Assembly (NCBI GenBank): GCA_023333565.1
Contig: JAJKFH010002906.1
Location: forward strand, 620,001-684,000
Reading direction: 5' to 3'
Source of the DNA: Puffinus mauretanicus
Taxonomy: Eukaryota > Chordata > Aves > Procellariiformes > Procellariidae
Length of the DNA stretch: 64,000 nucleotides
Part shown: piece after piece, positions 46,032 through 60,144 of the stretch
Layout: the number at the start of each line of letters is the position of its first letter
Position numbering within the stretch: the first letter of the stretch is position 1
Program-made: the position numbers and the translations under genes
Notes under the pieces: generated by a model
What the model saw: only the letters and a program-made list of their open reading frames with translations
Databases searched by the model: none
What the model was told of the DNA's origin: nothing

Positions 46032-48889
46032 AGACTAAAATGGCAATACAGATGCACATATTTTTAAAAAATATACAATAATTATGCTCAATAACACCCC
46101 ATGTTTCCGTTCCCCTGTGAGGGATGAGCTGCAGGCACACAGCCAGGCCTGGTTTTCAGGGGTTTCTTCTGCATAAGAAAACTTGTACCCTCCAGCCTCC
46201 ACAGCCATGACCAGCCCTGAGCCAAGCCAGCAACCAGGAAGCGACCGTGTCTGCACTGCATTAGGCTGCTTGGGAAACTTTTCTTCTACTATTTCCTAAC
46301 CTTTCGAGTGACTGAATTTGTAAACCTAGTCACGTTGCACATAGTATTTTTATTATGGTAATTATTATGATAACAAATGATGACTGACAGCACTTGGGTT
46401 TGATGGCTTTCTCTCAAAGGGTATAAAATTATGCCCTTTTCTCTGTACTTTTACACACCTGCTGTAAAACGTATAATCTCAGCCTTTTGCTGAGAATATA
46501 TACAGCTCATCAATGAAGTGGCAAAATCCCACTCCAGCTGTCTGGATTGTGCTGCACATCCAATCTCAAATACAGAATGAAATACAAAAACAGGTGAGCA
46601 GCACTGTCGACTTTCTAAGTCCCTGAAAGCTGATGCCAGTCGGTGTGTCCTTGGTTGTAACCATGCACCAAAACACATAAATTACAGGGAAGAGCTTACT
46701 GATCCCATTTGCACAGCTCGTTGATGCTGCTGCCTAGTAAAAGAGGTGTCTGAAGATGATTTGAGAATCAGCTTCTAAAAAATCATTTTTAGACAGTAAT
46801 TCCAAAGTTGTTCTAATCTCTGGGTACTTCTCATGCTGAAGTACCTCAGAGCAAGAACATCCTCATGTGTTGTGCATTGATTTGCTTACTCCAAAGAACC
46901 TCCCCCTATGTGGAAAGCTTTGCAAAGCACTCAGGAAGAGCAAAGCAGCAATGGCATGGTCCTGCTGGGGACTGCAGGCTGGGAAAATATCTGGGGAAGT
47001 TCCTTTTTAATATACTTCTTGACCAAAATGAAAAGGAGGCACCTTTTTTTACTAGAGATCAGCATATGAAGTACAGGGATTTAACCATATACAAATGGCT
47101 AAATACCAGATACTGTGGAATATAATTCTGTGCTAAAATCACACCAATCTCCACTTTTTAATGATTTTTTCAAAAAACCGCCTCACCTTTTCATTAACTT
47201 CAGTAAGGCTTGGACTAGGGCCTCAGGCAGTGTAAGGCTCTCATTGTCTTCTCTGAAACTGAAGTTTTGAGGAGACTCGACAGCATACAGCGCGTGCTGC
47301 AGAGAGGTATCTAATGGTCACTAATCCATGACTTCTGTTGTTCTGCTGTGATTAAAAGTAAGGCAGCAGGGATGCCTGATGAAAGAACATGATCAGGTCA
47401 CATCCTGAAGCCATACCGAGTCTGACAGGTGAGAATACAAATCTAGGATTATTTTGCAAAGCCTGAAGAAACAGCAAGTGCAGATTTGTTAGGGGACTTG
47501 ATAAACCTTCACCTCTTTTCTCTGACTAGCAAAGCAAAACAAAAAGGGGAAAGAAAAAGGAAAAACCTCAAACCATCTAGCTAAATATTCTTTCTCTACC
47601 ACTAGTCAGGACAAGGGTTCCCAAGGGTTCCTGTTATTCTTCTGGCAATAACAAAATGGAAATGTCTGAGCCACATCAGTGGATGAGCTTTTGACCTGAA
47701 ACATGGCAACTAACAGCAGAATAGGCTTTATCCCAGTCTGGGCGCAGAAGATTAATGACTATGAATAATATGTATGCATTAGAGTGAATAATGACAGCCC
47801 AGTGGAAGGACTGCCAGAGACCTGCAATTTTTTCAGATCATTATTTCTCAGATGACAGAAACTATTAGAACGAGGAAATTCATGCACTTTTCATTTTTCT
47901 AATTAAAACACGAAAACTGTTTCTCTCTACCACTTAATTAATTGCTCACTCTTTCTGCGTCCTCACACCCACCTGGAAAAAGTAGCTTTTCACAGGTAAA
48001 CTGTTTCTTAGCTGAGAGCCCACCCTATCTCAAAGGGTGCTGCAGTGTCAACGCTTAAAGAGTGGGCACAAATAGCTGCCTTAAGGATTCCCACAGCAAA
48101 ATAACTGCATAATTTGAATTCCCAGTGGTCCCAAAGCAGGCGTTCTGCAGTCGCTACCTGGATGCATGCTCTGCCCACTGACCGATAAAGAAGGGGAATC
48201 AAACTGCTTATGGGACTGATCTTCCAATGTGGCTGCTGATTAGCAATGAAAAATTCATGTGATCACAGTTTTTACAGAGGATCTTGACAAAATATGCATT
48301 TCTACTCTGTTCTTAGAAATCTCGGTGTGCTTTTTTTTTGGTTTGTTTGAGAAGCCTGAAGTCCCCAGACCATTTTGGCAGCTATTTTCTAAGATCCTGG
48401 CAGTCTTGACACCCAAAACATTGGGAGGTAGAGAGTGAATAAAACCACAGGCAATTAGCAGCCAGTCTCAACCAAGACATAACTTCCAACCTTTGCTTTT
48501 CCTTTCCTCACTGCTCTACCTTGCCAGGCTCCTGAAGGGAGCTCTGAGGCAGGCTCTGGATAAACAGAAACAGAGAAGCACCCACTTTTTCTCCCAATAA
48601 ATCTCTAAGCGTGGCAAAGCCCACGTCTCCCTCTCCAGACACTGTTTCTCTCCCACCTTTTGCAGTGTTTTGTCTCTAAATGCAAAGCAGGAGATGCGGC
48701 GCCCTTGTCCTTACAACCGAAGGAGCTTCACACGTGTATATTGAGGTTTTTTTTTTAGAGACCCTTGCGGTGTGCATTTGGCACAAGTTAGTACACACAG
48801 TGCATGACGGGGAGGTCGGACCCCACATACTGGGATGGGTGAGCAAGGATTGAAAGCCCTCAGAGATGCAGAGCATCTCTTTGAAAAAG

Positions 48890-48942
48890 ACCCCCCAAAA
48901 AAAAGAAAAAGAAAGAAAAAAAGCAGGAAAAAAATCAGGCAA
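48890..48942. repeat. Purine-rich A-tract
   Basis: A run of A with scattered G (AAAAAAAAGAAAAAGAAAGA and on) following a short C-run. Simple low-complexity DNA. Confidence 0.75.
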
Positions 48943-51900
48943 AAGTTTGCAGCTTACACAAATAGCCTGAAACATATTGAGTGTTAAACACTTGCATATC
49001 TGCAAATTCACTAAATGGGCATGAAGTTATAAAAACTCTAAAGAAAAGGAGCTCGGTGAAACTTAGAAACCTTCACCCCATGTGCTCATGTGCTCTCTCA
49101 CACAGATGTGCACATACACATGAGCACGCACCTTTCCATACTATTTGTCCATCAGCCAGCACCATCGCAGCCAGGCACGCAGCGCTATCCCTCTCCCATA
49201 CACGCACACACGTCCCTGTGCTACTTGGCTCACCAGTGTCAATGCCAGAAAAGCTCTTCTTCACCACCCCGAATGCCCTGAATGACACCCAATTTCCTAA
49301 TCTGGCTTTGTTATTTTCTTTTTATTTTGCATGTAACTGAAGTATGAATTTCCAACGTGTTTCCATTTACATGGGAAAACTGGAGAAAGCTGGGCCCCAG
49401 AAGGAGACAAAGAAACTTGAAGAAAAAGTAGATCTAGAGCTAAGCAAAATAAAACTCTAATTGAGATAATTATTTTTAATGACTTGGAATTCATTTGGAT
49501 GAATCCTCTTCAGACTTTGCCTATTCATTTCCCTAACTGTCACCATAAAAATGGCAGGTTTTAGCCAAATAGTCTGTCCTTATAACAAAAACTAAAGTGA
49601 AAGCTTTTTGCAACCTTAAATTCTAAGAGGCATAAATCATCAATTTTATTAGAAGGCATATACTTATCTGAAATCTTCTCCCACTTCTCAGATAACAAAT
49701 GAGCAAATGATTGATTCTGACTAGTGCTTAAAGAAGATACTTCCTTTTTTTAACCTCGCTTTCTGCCACTGGGCTCCTGTACAGCATTATGTATGCTCTG
49801 TATCACTTGTTGCTATGATTCCAGCAGTGTCTTGCAGATACTGCAAGATGAAATAAGTGGCTCTACGTTCCTTCCAAATGATTCAGCAGGGATTCTCTTT
49901 AAAAATAAAAATTTTTGAGCACTATTCAGCACTACTGAGACATAAAATAAAAAATTCTCTACGCCCAAATAAGACAAAAATAATAATAAAAAAGTAAAAA
50001 AGTAAAAAAAACCCCAACGCACAACCAAAATTCAATAACCATTTTTATTTCTATAGAGCAAAATAACTCTCTAGTATTTCCAGCTATTCAGGCTCCAAGG
50101 TTGTGCTGCACGTACTGATGTGAGTGGCTCATTATTAGTCATGCAAGGCATCCCACTGACCTCACTTCAGTACCAACTGCAGAATCACAGCCCTATTATG
50201 GGCAGGCCCAATATTTATGCACACTTGTCAGATTTCACACGGCTCCTCTGAATGACATGCTCTCCTCTGGCCCTGCTTTTCTTCTCTTTAGGCGCTTCTT
50301 TCTTTCCTCTGCCCTCTAACTTCTAAGTGGCTTTTCATAATAAGTGTGAATCTAACCAGCAAGCCTCTCTGCAAACTCACATGTAGGATTGTACAGTTCT
50401 CACAAGGAATGCCAGACATATTCATTAAGACCCCGGGCTGAAATATTCAGTCACACAATAAACTTGCAATGGAAGGATGCTCGCTGGCCAACGCTAAAGA
50501 GCTGAGCCCAGGGTAAGAGCTGAGGGAATGGAAGAGACACTTAAAACTGTGCAATTACTGTCTGCAAATACTCTGCTGAAAATACTCCAGGCTACCAGCT
50601 GATTGTACTTCTACTAGATGGTTTAAAATGCAGCTTTGACAAGCTTTCCTCTGAACCAACTGCTCTTCCTCCCAAAACAGTATTCTCTGTAGAAGCCAGG
50701 GGACTCTGATTTTCCTAAGAATAATAATGCTTTAATACCAAAAGCGTTGGAGATTGGAAACAATGCCAGGTGTCCCTGCGGGCTGCATGGAGGGGAGCGA
50801 TGTCCCCACCGCTGCCGTTGCATTAACACATTCCCAGTGCAGAACAGCACTTATGGATATATTTCACAGCAAGAAACTACATGGGGTCTAATGCGGGAAT
50901 AATCTGCAGAAGCAGTATTTTCCTTTCTGCTGGATTTCAACAATGAATGCAAATGCATATAGGCTTTTATAGTCTGAATGTTTCTATTCAAGTCTTTTGA
51001 TTCAAAAGCCTTTTTTTCTCCACCACTGATCATGAAAACAGAACCTAACAACCAACCAGTCCTTTTCTGAATCAATATTTGGGGTGCAACGGTGCAATAA
51101 TGTCACCTAAGGGGTTATAGTTTTTAACATCATCGCTAGCTCTTACATTTTTTACTTGGCTAATTCAGTCTTTTTTAAATGAAAACAGAATAACCTTAAT
51201 GTAGAAAATCCTGCAGTTTTGAGGTGTTTCTTAGGATACTAGTTTGGTAGTATACTGTCAGATGGCTGCTCCCAGATTAGAGATAGGCTGGTACTTTCAG
51301 CTCTTCTGGCAATTTTTTAATTTTGCAATTTTGTTTCCTTATGATCCTACTGTTGCTTTCCTATCTGTCAGTGTATTACCACAGAGCAGAGAGATTAGCT
51401 GAAATTTCAGACTCCATTGAAGTCTCTTTGTCCTCTCCCACATGACGCATTAACTGCACATTGCAGTACCCCAAACAAAAAGGGATAACTGGCAACAAAG
51501 TGGCCCAGCACCCACACGGCTAATGCAAATTTCTCCAAACCATGAGTTTTAAACCTCATTACTCTTGGATGTTTGTGCATACGTGCCTGAATCTTTGCGC
51601 ACAGTTGTAAACAGTTGCTAAATGAAGAAAAGAAATATTGATTTTTCTCTTCTTCCCCACAATTGGATATTTATGATGCAATATGTAAACTAAAATATGT
51701 AGACTTTCTTGCAGAGCCTTGAAGAGGCTTCAGTCAGCAGAGTCCGAAAGTTCAGCTGCAAAGGTCAGGCAGACACACAGAAAAAGGAAGAAAAATGTCC
51801 TGAGACAACCCCCACTTCGGAGCAGAACAAGCAGATTATTCTGCAAGATAGGTCACGATTTCGATTTCTCCACAGCTCTATTTCTACCCCACACAGACAG

Positions 51901-54900
51901 ACAACCAAACCAGCAGATGCAAACAAGAATGTCGTAAAGAAGAGTGCTGAATTCTAGTTTAACACCGATTTTTGTATCACCCAATTTCTGGACTGCAGTT
52001 TACTCACATATGTACCTCACAGGATTGTTGCAAGGATTAAATCTTTGCAAGGATTAATCTTTAAATCTGGGTTTTGAAAAGATCTGCATATTATATGTAG
52101 AATAACAGCTATAGTTAAGGTCACTTGATTACTCTCCAGGCAATAGAAATTAAAAGATCAGCTGATAGCTATTGTGTAATTATCTTACATTGCATTTAGA
52201 AAAACTCTCTCTACTATCCTGGGATAAAATCTGTGTGTAATTTGGCATAACTTAAAAAGCAGAGAGGTATTGCAAACAAATATACCTCAGATGATTTCAC
52301 AGTTACACAAATAGCAGTCATAATTTATTCTTTGATTCCCTTTGATGTTCCCCCACACTGAAAACACATATGTCATTTCACATAATGGCAGCTATCCTGG
52401 AAATGAGCCAAATTCAGCATTGGTGTTAATAGGTGCAACCTGGCATAAGCCAGCCACGATACAGCTGCCGCCAACAGAGATGAAGTTGGTTCAAAGCTCT
52501 GTCAAACCGGGAACATGCCAGTTTTACACCTTTATGGTCAGTGTGTGCAGTTCTGCCCCCCTATGTAATTCTATACTGCTGTCTTCTTAAATGTGAAGCA
52601 TTAAATCAAAGAGAAGAGAAAAAGTAAAAAATGCAGTATAGATAAGAAGTTCCCCACGAAACACAATGGCCAGGTTTATAGCTCTGAGGAGCTACTTCTC
52701 AGCTGCGGTCCTGCAGTCAGAGCCATTCAGGTCTCCCTGTTGTAAGCTCTGACAAAAGACAAGGACCTTCAAAACGAGAAGTGTGTTGAGTTCAGTAGAA
52801 GAGGCTGCCACTGGTACGAAGGCTCATGCAGAGAAACAAGCATGCTACCAGGGGGCACAGGAGCATGTTCCCCCCCCCGGAACCTGTGCATCCCTGGTGA
52901 CCTCCAGTTCTGGACATGAGACCATAAAGGCTGCTTGGGGCGGAGGAATTTTTTTCAAGTCACTTCTATTAGTTGCTACCAGTGGCTTGCAGGGCCTGAA
53001 TCCCAGTGGGACAGGCTGCAAGGGTAAGGACACCCCTCAAAAGTGTCCTTCCCTTTATCTGGCAATGGATACGTAGGGAAGGTCTAGCTCGGGAAAGAAA
53101 AAGTCTATGGTCTGGAAACCTACATTAGCGGAGACCCCAAGAAGAGATTGGTCGTAAGTTCACCCTAGTGACAAAAGCAACAGCAACCAGAGACTTGTTT
53201 AAGCGGCGAGAGTGGCATGACAGTGGTGAGAGCTATCTGGCAGTAAGAGACAATAAACACTTAAATTAGATTTATACTTGGAAGTAATACTCTGACCAAC
53301 AATTAATGAGGCTACTCTAACGTCCACCCCAGCTGCTGCTGATCTAGTCCATAACTAAACTCGTTCTTCCATGTCCGACCAGTTCTTCCAAGCCACTTCT
53401 GGAAAAGTAAGAGAGTGTGTTATTCAATCACATCATTTGGTAGGGAAATGCTCAGTCCCTGCTCACTGTAAACGTCTGTAATCTCCACATCACAAGAATA
53501 GCAAAACACTCTTCCCTCTTATCTGCGGACCAAAGTCTGACATCGGTCCCACGCTGGCCTGGGCCCTTGAAGCTCTTGCTGGATTCCCAGGGGTTTTTTG
53601 CCCGAGATGATTGATTAATCCCCACCCATCTAACAGAAGGACGCCAGCGCACTCTGTGCTCCCCTGAATACTGTGCAATCACGGGATTCAATGTAAAGTT
53701 CCTAAAGACCAGCAATCGGCTCCTCAGACACTGATCTACCAAACAGTAGGGTGCTCAGCTACAGAATAAAGGAAAAGCAGGAGAGGGCATTTCAGGAGTC
53801 TATTGCTAATGAGCGAACCATCTGTCTGTCGCCTTTGTGAAAATTGGCTATTTATTCTGACATTTCTTTTTCCCCAAACAGTTTTTCTGTTGATGACCTT
53901 ATTATTTTAAAGTAATGTTATCTAATTTTAATGCTAGTACTTGTCAGATTTTTTTAAAAAAAGCAATAAAGATAACTGTAGCTATCTTAGCAAATGGAAA
54001 AATAAAAATGTACCATGTCTATAAGATAGAAAAGGTGCAAGCTATCCGAGCTGTGAAGTCCCACCACAAACAAGCCTAGCTGGTGATAATTACACTCATT
54101 ATTAAGGAAGAAAACCATGGCCACAGCTGTGAAATGAGTGACCAATACTGAATTCTTCATATGGGATCATTCTTCCATCACAAATGAAAAAAGATGCTGA
54201 ATAAAAATTAGAAAAAACAAAGGAAAGTCTCACTGTCGGCAAAAACTGATCATAAATACATAAACTGGGATGGACTCTCCCTGGTCTGCCTTACCCAATT
54301 TACGTCTCTCAAAGGAAGGGGTCCATTTCAGGACAGCAGACTGTCCTTGAATGCCTGTAAATGCGAACAGCATTTTAGCAGAAATGTAAGAAGAGGATAC
54401 AGAGACTAATCAAGTTGTCCATCCATCTTCTGGTATCACGTCTCTGCTGCAGACACCATCAGCTGCTTCAGAGAAATGGATAAGAAGCCTGATCGTAAGT
54501 TAATAGCGATAGTCTGCCCAGCCAGGAAGTCTCCTCCTTATTCTTATCAGCTATAGACTAGTTTCAGACCTCAAATATGAAGTTTTGTGGCCCTTTCGGG
54601 ACTTTCCTTCAGATTTTTTTTTGCCTGTTTTCAAGCAATGCCATTACAATCCTAAATCTGAGCAGCTAGGCAATGCCTATGCACTTCTAGCAAACGAGAA
54701 TATTCTAAAATGTAAAACACCAGAGTATACCAAACTGTAAAACGAGGTCTGAGTACACGTGAGTGGTTATTTTTGGATCCACACTCCCTTTGATCTGTTG
54801 TCTCAAATCACCGAGCATGGGCCAACTCAAACCTCAGAAGTGAAGTCAGGGAAGGCTGATTATTTGGATGGGAAGGTAGAACTTGATAGTATCTCTCCAA

Positions 54901-57900
54901 CCACCTTCTGATATTCATTTCAATCTCAGCTGAGCCTGTATTTCTTTGTGCATGGTTTTATGCCAGGTAGTAAATGAAGAACGCTGCATTTGGACTTTGG
55001 TGAGGCAAGCATTTACCCCAAATGAACGCTTTGCTAAGGAGCTTTGTCAGCAGCAGCATTTTCTGATGCTTAAATTGATGTTCAGTTTGCCAGACTTATG
55101 GAGTGAAAGGAGAGGTTTATGGAGAAAGGACTGACACATCCTGCTGCCGTGAAGCTCTCACAAGAATGTAGGGCTCATAACTACATTCAGCCTTCCCCAT
55201 CAGCCTTTGAGATGTCTGTGACGTGCAAGGAAAAGAGGCATAACGAGCCTTGAGCTAGTACTAACCTAACATCTTTGGGATGCAAACCAGCTGTCAGGGA
55301 TCAACAGCAGCACTAAATAACATCAAAATGTACAAATCAAGGTGGTACAAGAGCTACATCTCTTTTAATAACCTATGTTTAATGAGCGCAGTCCCACATA
55401 CCAGGAAGCTGGATCGGACCCCTGTATTAAGAGGAAGAAGCTGGTCACCCCTGGTTTGTATAGTGTGCTACCTAGTGTGCTAAACAGTGTGCTAAAGCAC
55501 TGCACAAAGTCAACAGTAACCAAAATTTTTCTTTGATCAAGCAACAGAAGACACAGGAACTGCTAAGAACAACCAAACTGGCACAAACTTCTCTTCTGAT
55601 GGTGAGTAAAGCTTAGGTGACTCTTGCTTATCTGGTGGTGTATCTAAAGCACCTTGAGTATGTCTGCCTGTCTCTAAAGGCACTGTGGACAATTGCTCCA
55701 AGCAAAACTGCTTCACTAAAAGGGGACATCAAAAAACATGTTGTTAGCATTCATCTGTTCCTCATTACTCCAACTGAATACTAAGTCTGAACAGATCTGG
55801 AAAAACGTACTTCCTACACAGACATTTTTTCCTCATTATTGTCTTTCTAAGTACTGAAAATGCAGCTGAAGGCGTGAACAGCTGCAATACTGGAAGCTAC
55901 AAATATGCTACTTATGCAGTAGCGACGCTGGAATAACCAGAGCACAGTGCTACATTTCTTCTAAAAGAAGTTTCGAGAGAGAACTGATAGAGCAGATTTT
56001 CCTGCTCCTCTGAGAAAAGAGAGTACTCCGGGGGCATGGGTTCATCAAACAACAGGACACATATTTCTGGTTTTACAATCTAATAGAAGAGGATAAAGGC
56101 CTAAAACCTCCACAACAACCCAGAGTATGTTCGCAGCTCTATTCTAAGTTGTTCCTTCTGGGAACATTAAACAATGTGACAATCTAATTTTTTTCATTAA
56201 ATGATGAGCCCAAGCGGTATCGATGGCGATGTGACCTGGGAGGAAGAAGGATTCAAGACAGCCTAGTTACCCACTGGCATCCGCCGCCAGATTGCTAATT
56301 TTATTTGGCCTGAGAGTGACTGACCCAGGAATACCAAGGCTATTGTTACAAAAAAGCTACACCTCAAAAAATGGGAAAAAATAAAGAATGAAAAATGAGG
56401 GTGTAAGGTTATGTGACTAAAGGCTTTATCACAATAAATATAAAGACCTGGAGAGGATCAGAGGAACGGCAATAGGTGGAGGAACCCAAGTAACCTAATC
56501 AGTGAAAACAGAGCATGATGAGTGCTCCATCAAAGGAGAAGATTAAGCTGTTGTCCCTGAAGCAACACCCACGAAGAGGTGAGGGGAAGAAAATTTCTTC
56601 CTGGACTGCCATGCAAACTAGGGGGGTTACTGCCTCAAGGGGCATAGGGCTTATTATGGGATGCAGGGGGAAGAAAATTAGGGGATTGTGTAAAACCTCT
56701 CCAGTTGGCAGTCTGTCAGTTTAAGAAGATATTTTGCAGATCCACCTGCTTAAAATGGACAGAAAAATAAGTTTAGGGAGAGAGATGGTGCCACTAAACA
56801 ATCTTTACATTTATTCTCTTTTTCCACTTGGCATGGCTTATAGATCTCCATGGATGTGCCCACAAAGTTGTAAAGTGCATAGCTGTATGTTCTACATATG
56901 CGTATTTTATTTATAGGGCTGAATAAGGCAGCATAAGATACTTTTACTTATCCATTACAGTCTTTACTAGCTGTGTTCAATTTCATTTAAGTGTCTCATT
57001 TTGACATTAATGGGCTGTAGTCAGGCTCACCTGTTCTGTGCTCACACCGAGCAGAAGACCTCATCATATAAGTTTCCAGGAATGAAAATTAACTCCAATA
57101 AAAAGGATTGAGGCCACTATTGCATACGATGAATGGGAATCACATGCCTGTTTCCAAAACTGGAAATCCTGTTCTGAAGTTTCTGATGTTCTGGACAGGA
57201 ACTCAACACAATCCCCTAAGATTACCTTAAGTTACGAACGCTAGCTTACAGAGGTACTGGGAATCAAGAATTGTTCCAGTGGGTTATGAAGATACACAGC
57301 TTGAAAGGACTAATTGAATCCCTCTTCACATAATTCATCAATATGATCAGAACATGAGGAATCACAAGGACTTTACCCATTCTGGCCTGGTTTTAAGCTT
57401 TCAATAAGAGCACCCAGTGTGAATGCATATGTAACCTAAGGGGCTTTCTCTACATCTGTGTACAGTGACTAAGTTAACAGTGACTTACCTCTGCTTGCTC
57501 CTCAGAGGCATCCCTGCTATCAAGAGGTGCCCTAAGAATGGCTGTTAGCAGCACATACGCTCCTCAACAGCAACATGGCAGGAGTACACTTTACTGGCCC
57601 TATGCAGAACTGCAGTTACAACTTCTTCAGTCCACCCTCATTTTTAAGCACTATATCCACATAAAAAATAGAAGAAATCAAGGATCAAGCGAAGCGGACT
57701 TATGTAATAACAAAGCTGTTGTACCAAGATACGATTGACTGAAATGTTCACACCTTGGTAAACCCCTGACTCAAGTAGCTGAGAGACTCCTGGAGGCACG
57801 TGAGAATCTACGCCGGTCAGGAGCGTATAGTGGGTCTTTCCGTCCGAACGAGTGTGATGCCTCCTGGCACATAAGGAAGGGTGGCACCGCGACCCTCCAT

Positions 57901-60090
57901 GCTGTGTTACGCAGCTGGCCGAAGCGAAGCGCACTTTCTGCTTTCACAAACACTGTGCGCGCTTCTGACTTGGGTTTGTTTGTTCCTGCTCTTTTGGGAC
58001 AAGGGCCTCCTTGAGTTAGCCAAGAATTTTGGAAACAGCACAAGTTATCTAAACCGCAGCTGCCGATCTTAACGTATTTGATATACGCACAACTTCCTGG
58101 AAAATGGCTGGAATAACCTCTACCAGAACGTAAAAAGCAACTGAACCAAAGACAGGAACCAATTTTTTTTTAGATCCCGTTGCCACTGTGCAGGAGGTCA
58201 GCATAAAACTTCTTGGTTATAGAGGTACTTTATCATCGCTAAATTAAGAAAGGGTTAGGGAGAACAATGCTGCAGCTGTGTTACAGGAGAAAACTAGAAG
58301 AGAGAGATTGCAAACGTTGCTTGCCTTTTCACAGTTGGCAATATATTCCCCTGACTCACGCATATGTAGGAGACCTGCCCGCAGTCTGAGCCTATGCAGG
58401 AGCTTTGAGTAAGACTTTATTACAATCCCTTTCAGTGCATACCCATAAACAAGTTTGTCTTCTCGGCATAAATTGTCTTTTACATTATATTTATGCTCCA
58501 CTGCATGTCTTAGGAGAACATAGGAGGGTATATCATTGCTAAAAATTTCAGATATACTACAGCTAATGGTTTAGAAAATTATTCATTAGCTGTTAAAACA
58601 GTTAATGTAAGCCTCGCATCAGGACTGTAGATTCTTTATGACAGAGAACTTGGCTTCTGCCTTTTCTGTGAAGTATTTGGGATATTTTGGTGCCACATAA
58701 ACTGGTAATAATACCCTTGCAATCAAGGTAGCAAAACCTAGCATTTTCTAATGGTGTCTCTGATATAAAAAATGTTTCAGAAAAATCTGGGCATATCTAT
58801 CTCTAACTGGAAGTTTTATTTATAATCAAAAAACATTTCTACCTTGCCAGCTCTTGATTTCATCCCTTTCTACTTTTAAACAGGTTTTCACTTTAAATCA
58901 TACTTTCATAGGTACAAATGGTTTCAAGCTGAAATCTCTTTATTCTTTGCTTCACCCCTCCCTTCTGAAAAAAATACCATGGAAATAATGCAAATATTGG
59001 CCTCCTTGCCATAGGTCAGCACCAGAAAAATCTGAAAGCGTTAACTTTTTATATAATACTCCTTCTGTCTGCTACATACATTAACATTTACGATGGAAAA
59101 TGTTGAAGACCTCCCACCTCCAGTTGTTCCAGAATTTCTTGTTTAGCATCCACTGCATAGTATAACAGATTTGCTGGAATACACATATCTGCATCCTCAG
59201 ATGAATACTCTGTGTGTTTGCAAAGGTCTAAGGGATGGGCATGCCAGAAAGCAAAGTTTGTTAACAGCTCCAGACAGTTCTCACTGGAGTTTTTGTGTGC
59301 CTCTAATACACATCTCAGTACTCACCTAGAGAAGACCACGCGTAATTTCTCTGCACAGAGCTAGAACCTGTGCAGCCGGTCAAAAGAGCCTTGGGGTTGA
59401 TATCAGTAATTCCCTGCTATTCCATGTCCTTGAATATTGGCTCAAAGGAATAGCCTCCAAGGAAGTTCAAACCTTCAGTTTTTCTGCCTTTTTCAACTTT
59501 TTGGTAAAGACCTCCCCATATCACCTTTTCCATCTACCACTTGAATTCCCGCTAAACAGAAAGAACATGAGTCAGAAGTAGACATATGAAGCGTACCAAA
59601 TTCCTGAAGAAGAACAAAATCGCGTCTCACCACTAACCTGATGAATAAGGTTCTTTGCAAGTCAGTGATTAACCCCCCTGACTTGATGCAAAGGGAGGGC
59701 TGTGATAGGAAGCACATACTTCCTTCTCTGCCTTCAACTCCCAGATCCTCCATGCCATCGCCTACCTTTCACATGTGCAAGGACTTCTAAATCAATCCTA
59801 CCCAAAAAGAGGGCTGTAAGACTCATTTCAAGACTGTCCTTGTTTCCAAGTTCCCAGCTAGTGCAGAGAAAAGTGGCTCCTGCCTGGGCTTGGGGCCCTT
59901 TTGGGTGCAAATAGCAAAGCTGCTCCATTTTCCTGTGTGATAGATGTGGGGTGAGGGAAGGAGGTTGGTGCTGCCGTTGGGCAGCCCTCTCCTAACGGAG
60001 CAATCCTTCAGGGAGGGCAGCATTAGGAGAAGGACACCTTGGATGCCGCCTTTGCAGGGACAGCATGGTTGCTTCCCAGGGATGCCACAC

Positions 60091-60144
60091 GGTTCGGGTT
60101 CAGGCTCGGGTGCGGGTTCAGGTTTGGCTCCAGTTCCAGTTCCA
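60091..60144. repeat. Degenerate hexamer tandem repeat (9 units)
   Basis: Nine consecutive six-base units of the type GGTTCR/GGCTCG/GYTCCA. On the minus strand they read as alternating Pro-Glu (PEPAPEPEPEP) in an open frame, 60317-59823, that otherwise shows no domain. Likely a minisatellite rather than a coding element. Confidence 0.7.

Noticed and set aside
46702..46745. Minus-strand 34-base unit between ACCTCTTTTACTAG and TCA|GTAAGC
   Set aside because: Too short and of incompatible phase; no peptide resemblance to anything known.
57489..57531. Minus-strand 43-base unit ending GCAGAG|GTAAGT (peptide APLDSRDASEEQAE)
   Set aside because: Excellent donor, but the acceptor is out of phase with MTCL1 and a stop lies just upstream; treated as a pseudo-exon.
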